NCBI RefSeq assembly: GCF_000271845.1
Contig: NZ_JH719395.1
Coordinates: 4,095,086 to 4,159,085 of the forward strand
DNA from: Rhizobium leguminosarum bv. trifolii WSM2297
GTDB lineage: Bacteria; Pseudomonadota; Alphaproteobacteria; Rhizobiales; Rhizobiaceae
Direction of reading: 5' to 3'
DNA length: 64,000 bases
Shown here: positions 42,472 to 51,492 of the stretch, piece by piece
Numbering within the stretch: position 1 is the stretch's first letter
How the letters are laid out: every line of letters begins with the position of its first letter
The notes under the pieces: generated by a model
Seen by the model: the letters and a program-made list of their open reading frames with translations, nothing else
Databases searched by the model: none
What the model was told of the DNA's origin: nothing
Position numbers and translations under genes: made by a program

Positions 42472-43809
42472 TCATCCGGACCTCCGCACCGATCTGAAGG
42501 CCGCCCTAAGTTCCCGGGCGAAGATTATCGGTTGTTCCCAGGCTGCGTAGTGGCCGCCCTTGTCCACCTTGTTGTAATAGATGAGGTTGGGGTAGGCGCG
42601 TTCCGTCCAGCTCCTCGGCGCCTGATATTGTTCGCTGGGGAAGACCGTCACGGCGACTGGAATGGAGACGCCCTTGGCGTTGAAGAAGCCGCCCCGGTAT
42701 TCCCAGTAGAGACGCGAGGCGGAGACGCCGGTGTTCGTCAGCCAGTAGAGCGTGATGTCGTCGAGAATTTCGTCACGCGTCAGTTCGCCTGTCGAACTCG
42801 TCGTGCGGTTCAGACCCGCGGTCACCGCGGCCGCCGGCTGTGCGTCGGCATCATTATGGTCGAGAAGCCAGGCGGCCAGGCCGACGGGTGAATCGGCAAT
42901 GCCATACAAGGTCTGCGGGCGCGACGCCATGAACCTGGCGTAGTCGACCTGCTTGAAGGTTCTCACAAGTTGCTCATAGGCGCGCCGTTCCTCGCCAGAG
43001 AGATCCGATGGAGGCGGGCTGCCGGCCTGCAGGGCCTTGTCGACGTCTGCCGGCACGGTGGCGGGCATGTTGCTGTGGATCGCCAGCAGTCCGGCCGGAT
43101 GCTGCAGGCCCATCTGGTCGACGACAAAGGCACCCCAGTCGCCGCCCTGGGCAACGTAGTTGGTATAGCCGAGACGCTTCATCAGTTCCGCCCAGGCGCG
43201 CGCCATGCGCTCGGGCCCCCAGCCGGTGGTCGCAGGCTTGCCGGAGAAGCCGTAGCCCGCCATCGACGGGATCACGATATGAAAGGCATCCGAGGCGCTG
43301 CCGCCGTGCGCCGTCGGGTTGGTCAGCGGCTCGATGATCTTCAACTGCTCGAAGACGGAGCCCGGCCATCCATGCGTGACGATCAGCGGCAGGGCATTCT
43401 CATGCCTAGAGCGGACGTGAATGAAGTGAATGTCCAGCCCGTCGATCTCGGTGATGAACTGGGGAAAGGCGTTGAGTTTGGCCTCGCCCTTGCGCCAGTC
43501 ATAATCCGTCGCCCAGTAACGCGCGAGCGTCTGCATCGTCGCCAGCTGCATGCCCTGTGACTGATCCGCGACGGTTTCCTTCTCCGGCCAGCGTGTTGCC
43601 AGAATGCGCTGGCGCATATCGGCGATTTGCTCGTCCGGGATATTGACCCGGAAGGGGCGGATTGCGTCGGCCGCCGCTGCCGCCCGCAATGTCCGGGGAA
43701 GCAGGCTGGTGGCTGCGATGGCGGCCGTTGCGGTCAACAGCTGACGCCGTGTCGGCGATGGCAACGTCGCTGCGACGGCGCTGCTGTGGTGTGTTGATAT
43801 CTCTCTCAT
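42472..43809 (-). CDS. Exported epoxide hydrolase family protein (Tat signal)
   Basis: This 445-residue protein begins with a twin-arginine signal ([19 protein letters not shown]) and should be exported folded to the periplasm. The epoxide-hydrolase N-terminal domain follows ([20 protein letters not shown], then TRWPE). The alpha/beta hydrolase core has [18 protein letters not shown] (oxyanion) and [12 protein letters not shown] with the nucleophilic Asp. [11 protein letters not shown] near the C-terminus supplies the catalytic His. It lies 42 bp after the isochorismatase-like gene. The natural epoxide is unknown. Confidence 0.9.
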   Translation of the reverse strand: MREISTHHSSAVAATLPSPTRRQLLTATAAIAATSLLPRTLRAAAAADAIRPFRVNIPDEQIADMRQRILATRWPEKETVADQSQGMQLATMQTLARYWATDYDWRKGEAKLNAFPQFITEIDGLDIHFIHVRSRHENALPLIVTHGWPGSVFEQLKIIEPLTNPTAHGGSASDAFHIVIPSMAGYGFSGKPATTGWGPERMARAWAELMKRLGYTNYVAQGGDWGAFVVDQMGLQHPAGLLAIHSNMPATVPADVDKALQAGSPPPSDLSGEERRAYEQLVRTFKQVDYARFMASRPQTLYGIADSPVGLAAWLLDHNDADAQPAAAVTAGLNRTTSSTGELTRDEILDDITLYWLTNTGVSASRLYWEYRGGFFNAKGVSIPVAVTVFPSEQYQAPRSWTERAYPNLIYYNKVDKGGHYAAWEQPIIFARELRAAFRSVRRSG

Positions 43810-43851
43810 TGTCGTTTCCTTTCGGGTTCGGTACGGAGGAGCTTGCGGGCA

Positions 43852-44478
43852 TTACGCCTCGGGCAAGGCTTCGATCAGTTCGGCTGTTGTCAGGATTTCG
43901 TGGGCGAAGGTCGGGCCGTTCAGCTCGTGCGCGGCATGCATCATCTCGTGTGAGAAGGCAGCGGTCGCGTCACGCACCAGGGTCACGTGGTAACCGAGCT
44001 CCATGGCGAAGCGGGCGGTGGATTCGATGCAGGTATTGGCGAGCAGTCCGACAACGATCACATGGGTGATGCCCTTTTGCCTCAACTGCATATCGAGGTC
44101 GGTATTGGCAAAGCCGCTCTGGCCCCAATGCTCCTTGACGACGATATCGCCGGGTTTCGGCGCGAAGTCGGGATGCCATTCGCCGCCCCATTCGCCGCGG
44201 GCGAAGCTGTGGCGCTGCATGATCAGTCGCTGGGTGGGGTTGGGATGGTCCCAATCCTCGTAATCGCCCGGCTCCCATCGCCGGTGCGGGACGATCATCA
44301 CCTGGATGCCCGCCGCCCGCCCAGTGCGGTCCAGCCGGCGAAGGTTACCCAGAAGATCCACCTCATCGGCGATCGGCTTGATGTTGGGATAGACCTTCCC
44401 GCCCTCGGACAGGAAGTCGTTATAGGGATCGACGAGCAGGAATGCGGTCCTCTCGCGGGGATAGCTAACGTCAACCAT
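43852..44478 (-). CDS. Cysteine hydrolase, isochorismatase-like family
   Basis: This 208-residue protein has the family triad: Asp in TAFLLVDPYNDFL, Lys in IVVKEHWGQSGF, and the nucleophilic Cys in VVGLLANTCIESTAR. No signal peptide is present. It is divergent from the HxlR regulator, with a 17-bp palindrome in the shared promoter. Family members hydrolyse isochorismate, nicotinamide or carbamoyl compounds, and the substrate here cannot be assigned. Confidence 0.88.
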   Translation of the reverse strand: MVDVSYPRERTAFLLVDPYNDFLSEGGKVYPNIKPIADEVDLLGNLRRLDRTGRAAGIQVMIVPHRRWEPGDYEDWDHPNPTQRLIMQRHSFARGEWGGEWHPDFAPKPGDIVVKEHWGQSGFANTDLDMQLRQKGITHVIVVGLLANTCIESTARFAMELGYHVTLVRDATAAFSHEMMHAAHELNGPTFAHEILTTAELIEALPEA

Positions 44479-44535
44479 TGGTCATCTCCTTCGGGTCTGA
44501 CGCGGTCAGTTGAATTTCCTTCAACGAGACTCTTG

Positions 44536-44552
44536 GCTATGAAAATCATAGC
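44536..44552. promoter_or_regulatory. GCTATGA-AAA-TCATAGC palindrome, candidate HxlR operator
   Basis: Perfect 7-bp arms with a three-base centre, placed 12 bp before the HxlR start codon and 58 bp from the isochorismatase-like start. HxlR proteins bind as dimers to such dyads and usually control the divergent gene. Confidence 0.6.
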
Positions 44553-44563
44553 TACAAGACCCT

Positions 44564-45082
44564 ATGAAAAAGAAAGTTACTATGACCCAGATCGAAGCCG
44601 AACCCGAAACCCTTTGCCCCGTCGCCCGCGCCGAGACTGTCGTCGGCGACCGCTGGACGGTGCTGATCCTGCGAGAATTGACGATGCACAGTCATCGCTT
44701 CGAAGAGATCCAGGCGCAGACAGGCGCCACGCCGCAAATGATCGCGGCGCGCTTGAAGAAGCTAGAGGCGGATGGGCTGGTCGAGCGGCATGCCTATAGC
44801 CAGCGGCCGTTGCGGCATGAATATCGCCTGACGGAGAAGGGCGATGCCTTCTATCCCGTCCTGCTCGCGCTGCGCGCTTGGGGCGAGACATGGTGCAAAT
44901 CGCCGCAAGAAGGCCGCGCCATCAGCTATACCCACCGGCTCTGCGGCAAGCCGGCAGGCCTTGGCCCAGTCTGCGAGTCCTGCAGCGAACCATTGCGCCG
45001 CGAGGACCTCATCGCCGAACAAAATCCTGCATACCGGGCCGAACGCGAAAGACGGTATGAGGCGTTTAAAGCCAACCGGTAA
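44564..45082 (+). CDS. HxlR family transcriptional regulator
   Basis: This 172-residue protein has the HxlR winged helix at about residues 15-115: CPVARAETVVGDRWTVLILRELTMH, FEEIQAQTGATPQMIAARLKKLEADGLV and YRLTEKGDAFYPVLLALRAWGE. Several Cys residues in the tail (HRLCGKPAGLGPVCESCSEPL) form a possible redox or metal-sensing cluster. ATG at 44582 is an alternative start. It is divergent from the three-gene hydrolase run at 44478-41687 and probably represses it in response to a reactive small molecule. Confidence 0.88.
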   Translation: MKKKVTMTQIEAEPETLCPVARAETVVGDRWTVLILRELTMHSHRFEEIQAQTGATPQMIAARLKKLEADGLVERHAYSQRPLRHEYRLTEKGDAFYPVLLALRAWGETWCKSPQEGRAISYTHRLCGKPAGLGPVCESCSEPLRREDLIAEQNPAYRAERERRYEAFKANR

Positions 45083-45176
45083 CCGGGGAGCCGGAATTTA
45101 CGGGCACGGCGCCAACGATGGTATCGCGCTGCCGTCTCGATCCTGATGCCACACGTCGGCTCCCCGACAAGGCCTC

Positions 45177-47219
45177 ATGAAACCTTCTGATCACCAAACC
45201 GTTATGGTGCTCATGACGGGCGCTAAACTCAATCCGAGATCGGTCGACGGCTTCGAACCGCAAGGTTCCCAAACGTCGTTCGAGGAGAAGGCTACGCCTG
45301 TCGAGCCCGTGCCGCCGCCGGAGGTTGACGAACCCAGCCCGGAACTCACGCCCGAGGAGGCCGAGCAGGCGCGCAAGAAATATCTGCTCAAGCGGTTCTG
45401 GATCAGCGCGCGCCATTATTGGGGCCGCGGTGGCGACAAGCTCGCCTGGCCGTGCACGCTCGGCCTATTGGCGCTGATCGGCATCAATGTCGCCTTCCAG
45501 TACGGAATCAACCTCTGGAACCGAGCAATTTTCGACGCCATCGAGCGACACGATGCCGGCACCGTCTATTTCCTCAGCGCCGTCTTTTTGCCGCTGGTGC
45601 TCGGAACCGTCGCCGTTGTCACCACACAGGTCGCCCTGCGCATGATGATCCAGCGCCGCTGGCGTTCCTGGCTGACGACCGCAGTCATCGGGCGTTGGCT
45701 GGCAAACGGCCGCTATTATCAGCTGAACCTCATCGGCGGTGACCACAAGAACCCCGAAGCGCGCATTTCGGAGGATTTGCGCATTGCCACCGAAGCCCCT
45801 GTCGATTTCATCGCCGGTGTCATATCGGCATTTCTGTCGGCCTCGACCTTTATCGTCGTGCTCTGGACGATCGGCGGGGCGTTGACGCTGCCGATCGCGG
45901 GTATGACTGTCACCATTCCCGGCTTTCTCGTCGTCACGGCGGTGCTCTACGCCGCCATCACCTCCAGCTCGATGGCAGTCATCGGCCGCCATTTCATCCA
46001 GGTCTCCGAGGCCAAAAATCAAACGGAAGCCGAATTTCGCTATACGCTGACGCATGTCAGGGAAAACGGCGAAAGCATCGCATTGCTCGGCGGTGAAGAG
46101 GAGGAGCGCAACGACCTCGACAAGACCTTCACCAAGGTGCTCGGGCAATGGGCGCTCCTTGCCCGCCAGCACATGCGCACAACGCTTGTGTCGCATGGAT
46201 CGATGCTGATTGCGCCTGTTGTGCCGGTCTTGCTGTGTGCGCCGAAGTTTCTCGAAGGCAGTATGAGCCTGGGACAGGTGATGCAGGCAGCCTCTGCTTT
46301 CGCCATCGTTCAGGGCGCGTTCGGATGGCTGGTCGACAACTATCCCCGTCTTGCCGATTGGAACGCCTGCGCACGGCGCATTGCCTCGCTGATGATGTCG
46401 CTCGACGGCCTCGAACGCGCCGAACAGAGCGACGCGCTCGGCCGCATCAAGCGCGGCGAAACCGAAGGCGAGGCGATGCTCAGCCTGAACGATCTCTCCG
46501 TGTCGCTGGATGACGGCACCGCCGTGGTCAAGGAAACCCAGGTGGCGATCGAACCCGGCGAGCGGGTGCTGGTGGCCGGCGAATCCGGTTCGGGCAAGAG
46601 CACCTTGGTGCGGGCGATCGCCGGTCTTTGGCCGTGGGGTGACGGCAGCGTCAATTTCCACGTCGACCGGCGATTGTTCATGCTGCCGCAGCGGCCCTAT
46701 ATCCCTTCCGGCACGCTTCGCCGTGCCGTCGCCTATCCGGGCGCCGCCGATAGCTGGACCTTGGATCAGATCAAGGCGGCCATGGACAAGGTCGGCCTGG
46801 ATTATCTGAACGCCAAGATCGAAGAAGAGGCGCCGTGGGACCAGACCTTGTCGGGCGGCGAAAAGCAGCGGCTCGCCTTTGCCCGCCTGCTGCTGCACAC
46901 GCCCGATATCATCGTGCTGGACGAAGCAACCTCGGCACTCGATGAAAAGAGCCAGGACCGGATGATGCAGATGGTGATCGAGGAATTGCCTGAGGTGACG
47001 ATCATCAGCGTCGCCCATCGCGCCGAGCTTGAAGTCTTCCATAGCCGCAAGATCACCCTGGAGCGGCGTCGGGGCGGCGCCAAGCTCGTCAGTGATGTCG
47101 ATCTCATCAAGCGCAAGAGAAAACCGAACTTGCTGTCCCGCGTTTTGGAAAACCGCCGCGCCCCGCCAAAGGCGAGCACGGCCTCGAACAAGGACGCGCA
47201 GCCCCGGAATGGAAGCTGA
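45177..47219 (+). CDS. YddA/SbmA-type ABC transporter, fused membrane and ATPase domains
   Basis: This 680-residue half-transporter has a Pro/Glu-rich cytoplasmic head (residues 1-65). The ABC_membrane_2 domain (about 75-400) shows LNLWNRAIFDAIERHD-like sequence (INLWNRAIFDAIERHD) and RRWRSWLTTAVIGRWL. The ATPase (about 430-630) has Walker A AGESGSGKSTLVRAI, signature LSGGEKQRLAFARLL and Walker B IIVLDEATSALDE. This family exports or imports long-chain acyl compounds or peptides. The nearest named relatives are E. coli YddA and rhizobial ExsE-like proteins. It forms a single-gene unit. The first ATG may not be the true start, since a second lies ten codons on. Confidence 0.87.
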   Translation: MKPSDHQTVMVLMTGAKLNPRSVDGFEPQGSQTSFEEKATPVEPVPPPEVDEPSPELTPEEAEQARKKYLLKRFWISARHYWGRGGDKLAWPCTLGLLALIGINVAFQYGINLWNRAIFDAIERHDAGTVYFLSAVFLPLVLGTVAVVTTQVALRMMIQRRWRSWLTTAVIGRWLANGRYYQLNLIGGDHKNPEARISEDLRIATEAPVDFIAGVISAFLSASTFIVVLWTIGGALTLPIAGMTVTIPGFLVVTAVLYAAITSSSMAVIGRHFIQVSEAKNQTEAEFRYTLTHVRENGESIALLGGEEEERNDLDKTFTKVLGQWALLARQHMRTTLVSHGSMLIAPVVPVLLCAPKFLEGSMSLGQVMQAASAFAIVQGAFGWLVDNYPRLADWNACARRIASLMMSLDGLERAEQSDALGRIKRGETEGEAMLSLNDLSVSLDDGTAVVKETQVAIEPGERVLVAGESGSGKSTLVRAIAGLWPWGDGSVNFHVDRRLFMLPQRPYIPSGTLRRAVAYPGAADSWTLDQIKAAMDKVGLDYLNAKIEEEAPWDQTLSGGEKQRLAFARLLLHTPDIIVLDEATSALDEKSQDRMMQMVIEELPEVTIISVAHRAELEVFHSRKITLERRRGGAKLVSDVDLIKRKRKPNLLSRVLENRRAPPKASTASNKDAQPRNGS

Positions 47220-47334
47220 CGACTGCTTGGTGACGGACATCAATCGCCCAACGAAGGTTCCGGGATCGCCATCTTTGCACTAACCTGCCAGGGGCATTTT
47301 CCTCGCGACAGCGGACAAGGCAAGCGCTCTTGGT

Positions 47335-47616
47335 GTGAAGAAATTCAATATTATATTCAGAACATCGAGATGTTTCAGAAGGTTGCTTTGCGCCGTGACG
47401 CAAGAAAAACCAACACTTATTCGCCGCTTGATCTCATTGGTCAAAATCGTGTGGACCGTTTCGATCGTCATTATAGCTGCAGCCGTAGGCGCCAGCTACG
47501 GTTGGCAAACTCACGGCTTAGCCGGAGCGTTGGCGCTTGGTTTTGTCGGCCTTGTAGCCGGAGGCTTCCTCAGTTCACCGTCGTTTCTTTTGGAAGCGCT
47601 GGCGGCGCTGATTTAA
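47335..47616 (+). CDS. Small membrane protein of unknown function
   Basis: An open frame of 93 residues with GTG start. A second in-frame GTG at 47395 (73 residues, VTQEKPTLIRRLISLVKIVW) may be the real start. Two hydrophobic segments (IVIIAAAVGASYGW and GLAGALALGFVGLVAGGF) suggest an inner-membrane protein. The base composition is less G+C-rich than its neighbours. No family is recognised, and it could be a non-coding frame. Confidence 0.5.
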   Translation: MKKFNIIFRTSRCFRRLLCAVTQEKPTLIRRLISLVKIVWTVSIVIIAAAVGASYGWQTHGLAGALALGFVGLVAGGFLSSPSFLLEALAALI

Positions 47617-47636
47617 CCTTCTTTCGACCTTGAGCT

Positions 47637-48137
47637 TCAACCTCTGCATTTCGAGAGAATCTCATCGACAACGACGGCGAGCGGACGAGTGGCGTCGATG
47701 ACCGCACCACAGTTCGGAATGTCTTCTTTCGTTGCATGCAGCCGCACAATCAGCTCCCGTTCGGCAGGTCTTCCGCCAAACTCGTCTTCCGGTCTGCCGG
47801 CAAGCCGCCGGTTCAACGTGTCGACATCGACATCGAGAACGAAAACCCCGTCGAGCAAGTCGATAAAGCCGGAAAAGTTTCTGGAACCGCCGCAGAAGAA
47901 GGAGATCGCCTTACCTTGATCGGCGATTACGGATCTGACTTTCTCGACATCCCAGATGTGATGCGCTTGCTTCCATTCGAGACTGTCGGCCACGCTGTCG
48001 TCGGCAGACAACGGTTCCCCGGTATCGGGATCGCCGACATAAGCCAACTCCCTGTCGCCGTGGATGACGTGGTAACCGCGCCGCTGCAATTCCTCAGCCA
48101 CCGTTGTTTTGCCGGTGCCGGAAACGCCTTCGATCAA
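47637..48137 (-). CDS. P-loop nucleoside/nucleotide kinase-like protein
   Basis: This 166-residue protein begins directly at the P-loop: IEGVSGTGKTTVAEELQRRGY, then HGDRELAY and WDVEKVRSVIADQ. A lid-like RRLAGRPEDEFGGRP is present. Homologues usually start a few residues earlier (NYLIEGVSGTGKT). Here the upstream codons read S-G-R-Q-N-Y with no ATG or GTG before a stop, so TTG at 48137 is the only visible start. The substrate is unknown. It is 49 bp downstream of the MFS gene on the same strand. Confidence 0.75.
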   Translation of the reverse strand: MIEGVSGTGKTTVAEELQRRGYHVIHGDRELAYVGDPDTGEPLSADDSVADSLEWKQAHHIWDVEKVRSVIADQGKAISFFCGGSRNFSGFIDLLDGVFVLDVDVDTLNRRLAGRPEDEFGGRPAERELIVRLHATKEDIPNCGAVIDATRPLAVVVDEILSKCRG

Positions 48138-48186
48138 ATAGTTTTGACGCCCACTCGTCGATCCCCCTCATCGTCCAGCCAACCGC

Positions 48187-49677
48187 CTAATGCGACGTCG
48201 CCTCGCTGGCGACGGCCGCGCCCTCTTGGCTCCGGCCAGGCCCGACCGGGATCAGCCAGGTGGTGAAGAAGGTCAGCAGGGCGACGACGACCACGCCCCA
48301 AAAACTCCAATGCAGGGCCGCATTGAAGACGGGGCGGATCGCCGGGTCGGCGGCGAGTGCTGAAAGCCCGGTCGGCTGGTTCAGCGCCTCGTGCAGGCCG
48401 GCCGCCGCCTCGCCGTCCGCATAATGGTTGATGCCGGCATTGAGGATGGCGCCGAGCACGGTGGCGCCGAGCGTATTGCCGAGGCTGCGGGCAAAGATGA
48501 TCGAGGCGGTGGCGCTGCCGCGCATCGACCATTCGACACTGTCCTGCACCAGCACGATGCTGGTGAGGCTGATCAGCCCCATGCCGAACCCCATGAAGAA
48601 GGACCCGGCCCCGGCAAGCGCCGGCGAGCTTTCGGGCGTCAGGAACAGCAGGAAACAGGCGCCGAACGGAAACAGCAGGCTGCCGACACGCAGCGTGCGG
48701 CGGATGCCGAACGCCTTGTAGAAGCGGCTGGAAAGCATCACCGCCAGCGGCCAGCCGACGACCAGCATGGTGAGGGTGAAGCCGGCGACGATCGGCGACC
48801 GGCCGAGCACGCCCTGCACATAGATCGGCAGGATTGTCGAAAGCCCGATCAGCGCCATGCCGGCCAGCAGGGTTGCCGCATTGCTGGTGGCTATCAGCCT
48901 TCGACTCCAGAGCGGGATCGAAATGATCGGCTCCGGCGCCCGCTTCTCCTGGGCGAGGAAGAGAAGCCCGGCGACCACGAAGACGGCAAAGAGCGATATC
49001 AGAATCCAGGCGCTGGCATCGGTTTCGGTCAGCATCACCAGCAGCGCCACGATCGAGATCGAAAACAGCGCCGCACCGAGATAGTCGATCTTTGCCTGCT
49101 TGTGGGCCACGTCCTCCTTCAGGAAGATCATGAAGGCGATGATCGAGATGATGCCGATCGGCAGGTTGATCCAGAAGATCCAGGCCCAGGAAATATTGTC
49201 GACGATGATGCCGCCGGCAAGCGGCCCGACGACGGCCGATGTCGCCCAGACGGTCGCCATCGCGCCCTGCACGCGGCCGCGCTCCTCGAGCTTGAAGAGA
49301 TCGCCGATGATCGTCATCGTCACCGGTTGGATCGCGCCGGCACCCAACCCCTGCAGCAGCCGGAACAGCACCAGCGACATCATCGACCAGGCAAAACCGC
49401 AGAGCAAAGAGCCGACAAGAAAGATCAGGATGCCGCCGATCAGCACCGGCTTGCGCCCGAAAATGTCGGAAAGCTTGCCGTAAATGACCGTCGTTGTCGA
49501 CTGCGCCAGCAGGAAGGCCGAAAACACCCAGCTGTAATAGGAAAAACCGCCGAGCTGTCCGACGATGCGCGGCATCGCCGTTGCCACGATCGTCGCCTCG
49601 ATCGCCACCATGAAGGTCGCGAACATAATGGTCGCGACGACAATCACGCGGTTCGAGCGTTGCGCTGCATTCGACAT
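48187..49677 (-). CDS. MFS multidrug exporter, 14-TM DHA2 type
   Basis: This 496-residue protein has about 14 hydrophobic segments. Motif C-like SAVVGPLAGGII and the A-type loop GKLSDIFGRKPVL are present, with LDSTIVNVALP replaced by EATIVATAMPRI as in the EmrB/QacA group. It is therefore predicted to pump drugs or toxic metabolites out of the cytoplasm using the proton gradient. No MFP partner gene is adjacent. It stands alone on the minus strand. Confidence 0.9.
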   Translation of the reverse strand: MSNAAQRSNRVIVVATIMFATFMVAIEATIVATAMPRIVGQLGGFSYYSWVFSAFLLAQSTTTVIYGKLSDIFGRKPVLIGGILIFLVGSLLCGFAWSMMSLVLFRLLQGLGAGAIQPVTMTIIGDLFKLEERGRVQGAMATVWATSAVVGPLAGGIIVDNISWAWIFWINLPIGIISIIAFMIFLKEDVAHKQAKIDYLGAALFSISIVALLVMLTETDASAWILISLFAVFVVAGLLFLAQEKRAPEPIISIPLWSRRLIATSNAATLLAGMALIGLSTILPIYVQGVLGRSPIVAGFTLTMLVVGWPLAVMLSSRFYKAFGIRRTLRVGSLLFPFGACFLLFLTPESSPALAGAGSFFMGFGMGLISLTSIVLVQDSVEWSMRGSATASIIFARSLGNTLGATVLGAILNAGINHYADGEAAAGLHEALNQPTGLSALAADPAIRPVFNAALHWSFWGVVVVALLTFFTTWLIPVGPGRSQEGAAVASEATSH

Positions 49678-49840
49678 GACGATCCTCTTCGGGTGCTCCG
49701 CATGGCCGGAATACGGCAGGCTGGCGGGGTGTGGGACGATGCGCCATATGCGGAGTGACGGGTAGTTTTACGTCCGCGACGGCGAGTCGTAAAGCCGTTC
49801 TCGCGGCAGCCGTCATTTTCGTCCTCGCTGCCACCGAAGC

Positions 49841-49873
49841 GAAGGCCCCGGCGCCTCTCGGCCCAGGGCCTTC
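49841..49873 (-). terminator. Possible hairpin after the Gly-rich secreted protein gene
   Basis: GAAGGCCC (49841-49848) pairs with GGGCCTTC (49866-49873). It lies 37 bp downstream of the minus-strand gene, and no T-run follows. Confidence 0.35.
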
Positions 49874-49910
49874 ATTCTGTCAGCAGGTCAGGCGGCCATC
49901 CGCCCTATCC

Positions 49911-50276
49911 TCACTGCGGGCAGGCCTCGCTGCCCGAGCCGGTATCGGCCGAACCGGCGGTGCAACCCGGCGTCGGCTGGAGATCAGGATTGACCCCACC
50001 GGGATTGATCGTACTGCGGTCGCTGTTGAGTTCGACGCCGCCATTGCCGCTCGTGCTGCCGGTGGTGCCGGGATCGGTGCCGACAGAACCGGTGCCCGCC
50101 GAGCCCGTGCCGGCGGAGCCGGTACCAGCCGAACCCGCCCCGGAACTGCCCGACCCGCCGATAACAGGCGCCACCGAAAGCCGCCCGCTGGAATTCGCAC
50201 CGCCGGCCGTCTGCGCCAGCGCCGAGCCGGCAAGGCCGATCGAAAGGAGGGATATTGCGATGAGTTTACAGGACAT
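49911..50276 (-). CDS. Small secreted Gly/Ser/Thr-rich low-complexity protein
   Basis: This 121-residue protein has a signal peptide (MSCKLIAISLLSIGLAGSALAQ). A low-complexity body follows with about four tandem units of A/S-G-T-G-S and further Gly/Thr/Asn-rich sequence. Two Cys residues near the C-terminus (PTPGCTAGS, SEACPQ) may form a disulfide. GGAG six bases before the ATG at 50276 fits better than a start 12 bases earlier. No family is recognised. It may be a surface or envelope protein. Confidence 0.7.
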   Translation of the reverse strand: MSCKLIAISLLSIGLAGSALAQTAGGANSSGRLSVAPVIGGSGSSGAGSAGTGSAGTGSAGTGSVGTDPGTTGSTSGNGGVELNSDRSTINPGGVNPDLQPTPGCTAGSADTGSGSEACPQ

Positions 50277-50460
50277 GATTTTCTCCATCCTTGTTGCCTC
50301 AAGGGGAGAAACCTGTTCGGCGGCGGCATGTTCCTGTCGGGGGCTGCGTTTTCACGGTCGTTTGACAGCGGGCGCTGGCCGGGCCCCCTGAATCATTCCT
50401 GCCCCCTGCCGGCCAATGCCCGCATCGCGAGTTTGTTGGCGATGTTACACAGCCATCCTC

Positions 50461-50934
50461 TCATTCGTCATCCATCAAATGAAACTCCCGCGCGGCCTGT
50501 GGGCAGAGAAGCCTGAACTGCTCGATCAGCGGCGGCATCCCCGAAGCGCACGATACGTCTGAATTCTCCGGTAATGGGAAAGTGACATGCAGCGGTTTTC
50601 CGGCAGAAGGTTCGAAGGATAGGGTGCCTTCGCTGCAATTGGCGGTCGAACGGAAAGTGTCTTTCCCATTCTCTTTTGTGTACATCGCCACGCACTGCTT
50701 GACGGTAAGTTTGCCGCCATGGGCTGTGGTCTCCCATCCCGGGTCTCGCTTGCAATATTCCTGGAAGTCGGCCCGAGTGAGCTTGCCTTCCATAACTGCA
50801 GTGCTTGAATCGGTGCCGGTCTTACTGACGAGCGTTCCGTTCCATCCAGCACATGAGGCGAGAGGGAACTCCGCTGCCTGCGCAGCGGACAAGCTAAATG
50901 TGAAAAGCGCGATGCCTAAAAGCGATGTCCTCAT
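50461..50934 (-). CDS. Periplasmic protein of unknown function
   Basis: This 157-residue protein has a signal peptide of about 20 residues (MRTSLLGIALFTFSLSAAQA). The mature part has six Cys residues (in ASCAGWNG, EYCKRDPGW, KQCVAMYT, ANCSEGT, VSCASG and LLCPQ), which suggests disulfides in the periplasm. No family is recognised. It is a single-gene unit upstream of the Gly-rich secreted protein gene, on the same strand. Confidence 0.7.
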   Translation of the reverse strand: MRTSLLGIALFTFSLSAAQAAEFPLASCAGWNGTLVSKTGTDSSTAVMEGKLTRADFQEYCKRDPGWETTAHGGKLTVKQCVAMYTKENGKDTFRSTANCSEGTLSFEPSAGKPLHVTFPLPENSDVSCASGMPPLIEQFRLLCPQAAREFHLMDDE

Positions 50935-51132
50935 AGATCCTCCTAATCGCTAACCGCCTCTCGTTCGATCGATAACGGTCGCGCATATATAGATGAACGG
51001 CAGCCCAGCCCCTTGAGTAAGTAGCTCTCACTGTTGGAGTTTGCCTGCCGCGTGGCGAAAGGGAGACTATAAGGTGGATGCAGAATTTTAAGCGAGGCTT
51101 AAAATGATTTTCAGCACACGATTGAAGAAAAC

Positions 51133-51208
51133 TGGTGCCGCTTGCAGGACTCGAACCTGCGACCCCATCATTACGAATGATGTGCTCTACCACCTGAGCT
51201 AAAGCGGC
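51133..51208 (-). tRNA. tRNA-Thr (anticodon CGU)
   Basis: The 76-nt cloverleaf on the minus strand has acceptor stem GCCGCTT/AAGCGGC, D-arm AGCTCAGGTGGTAGAGC and anticodon stem-loop ATCATT-CGT-AATGAT. The T-arm GCAGGTTCGAGTCCTGC and an encoded 3' CCA complete it. Anticodon CGU reads ACG threonine codons. No integrase or duplicated 3' end is seen beside it. Confidence 0.97.
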
Positions 51209-51492
51209 ATCTTGCGGCCGAACCATGCCGCCCGCGATTTGCATGGCGCTGATACAGCCATTGTCTGAAGATTTCAAGCGCCCTGTCATGCCTTTGGCAA
51301 AAAAGAGGGCAGGGCGGGAGCTAGCCCTCGAAATGTGGAATCCAAGGAGATACTGGTGCCGAATCCCCTTGTGGCATGGGCGTTTGGGGCGATTTATCTT
51401 GCTGGAAATATCTTCGTGAAGCCGTCTGCGCACTCGCCTCGCAAAACTGTCGCTTAAATTGGGATTTTTTCCGACAAGCAGGGAACCGCAAT

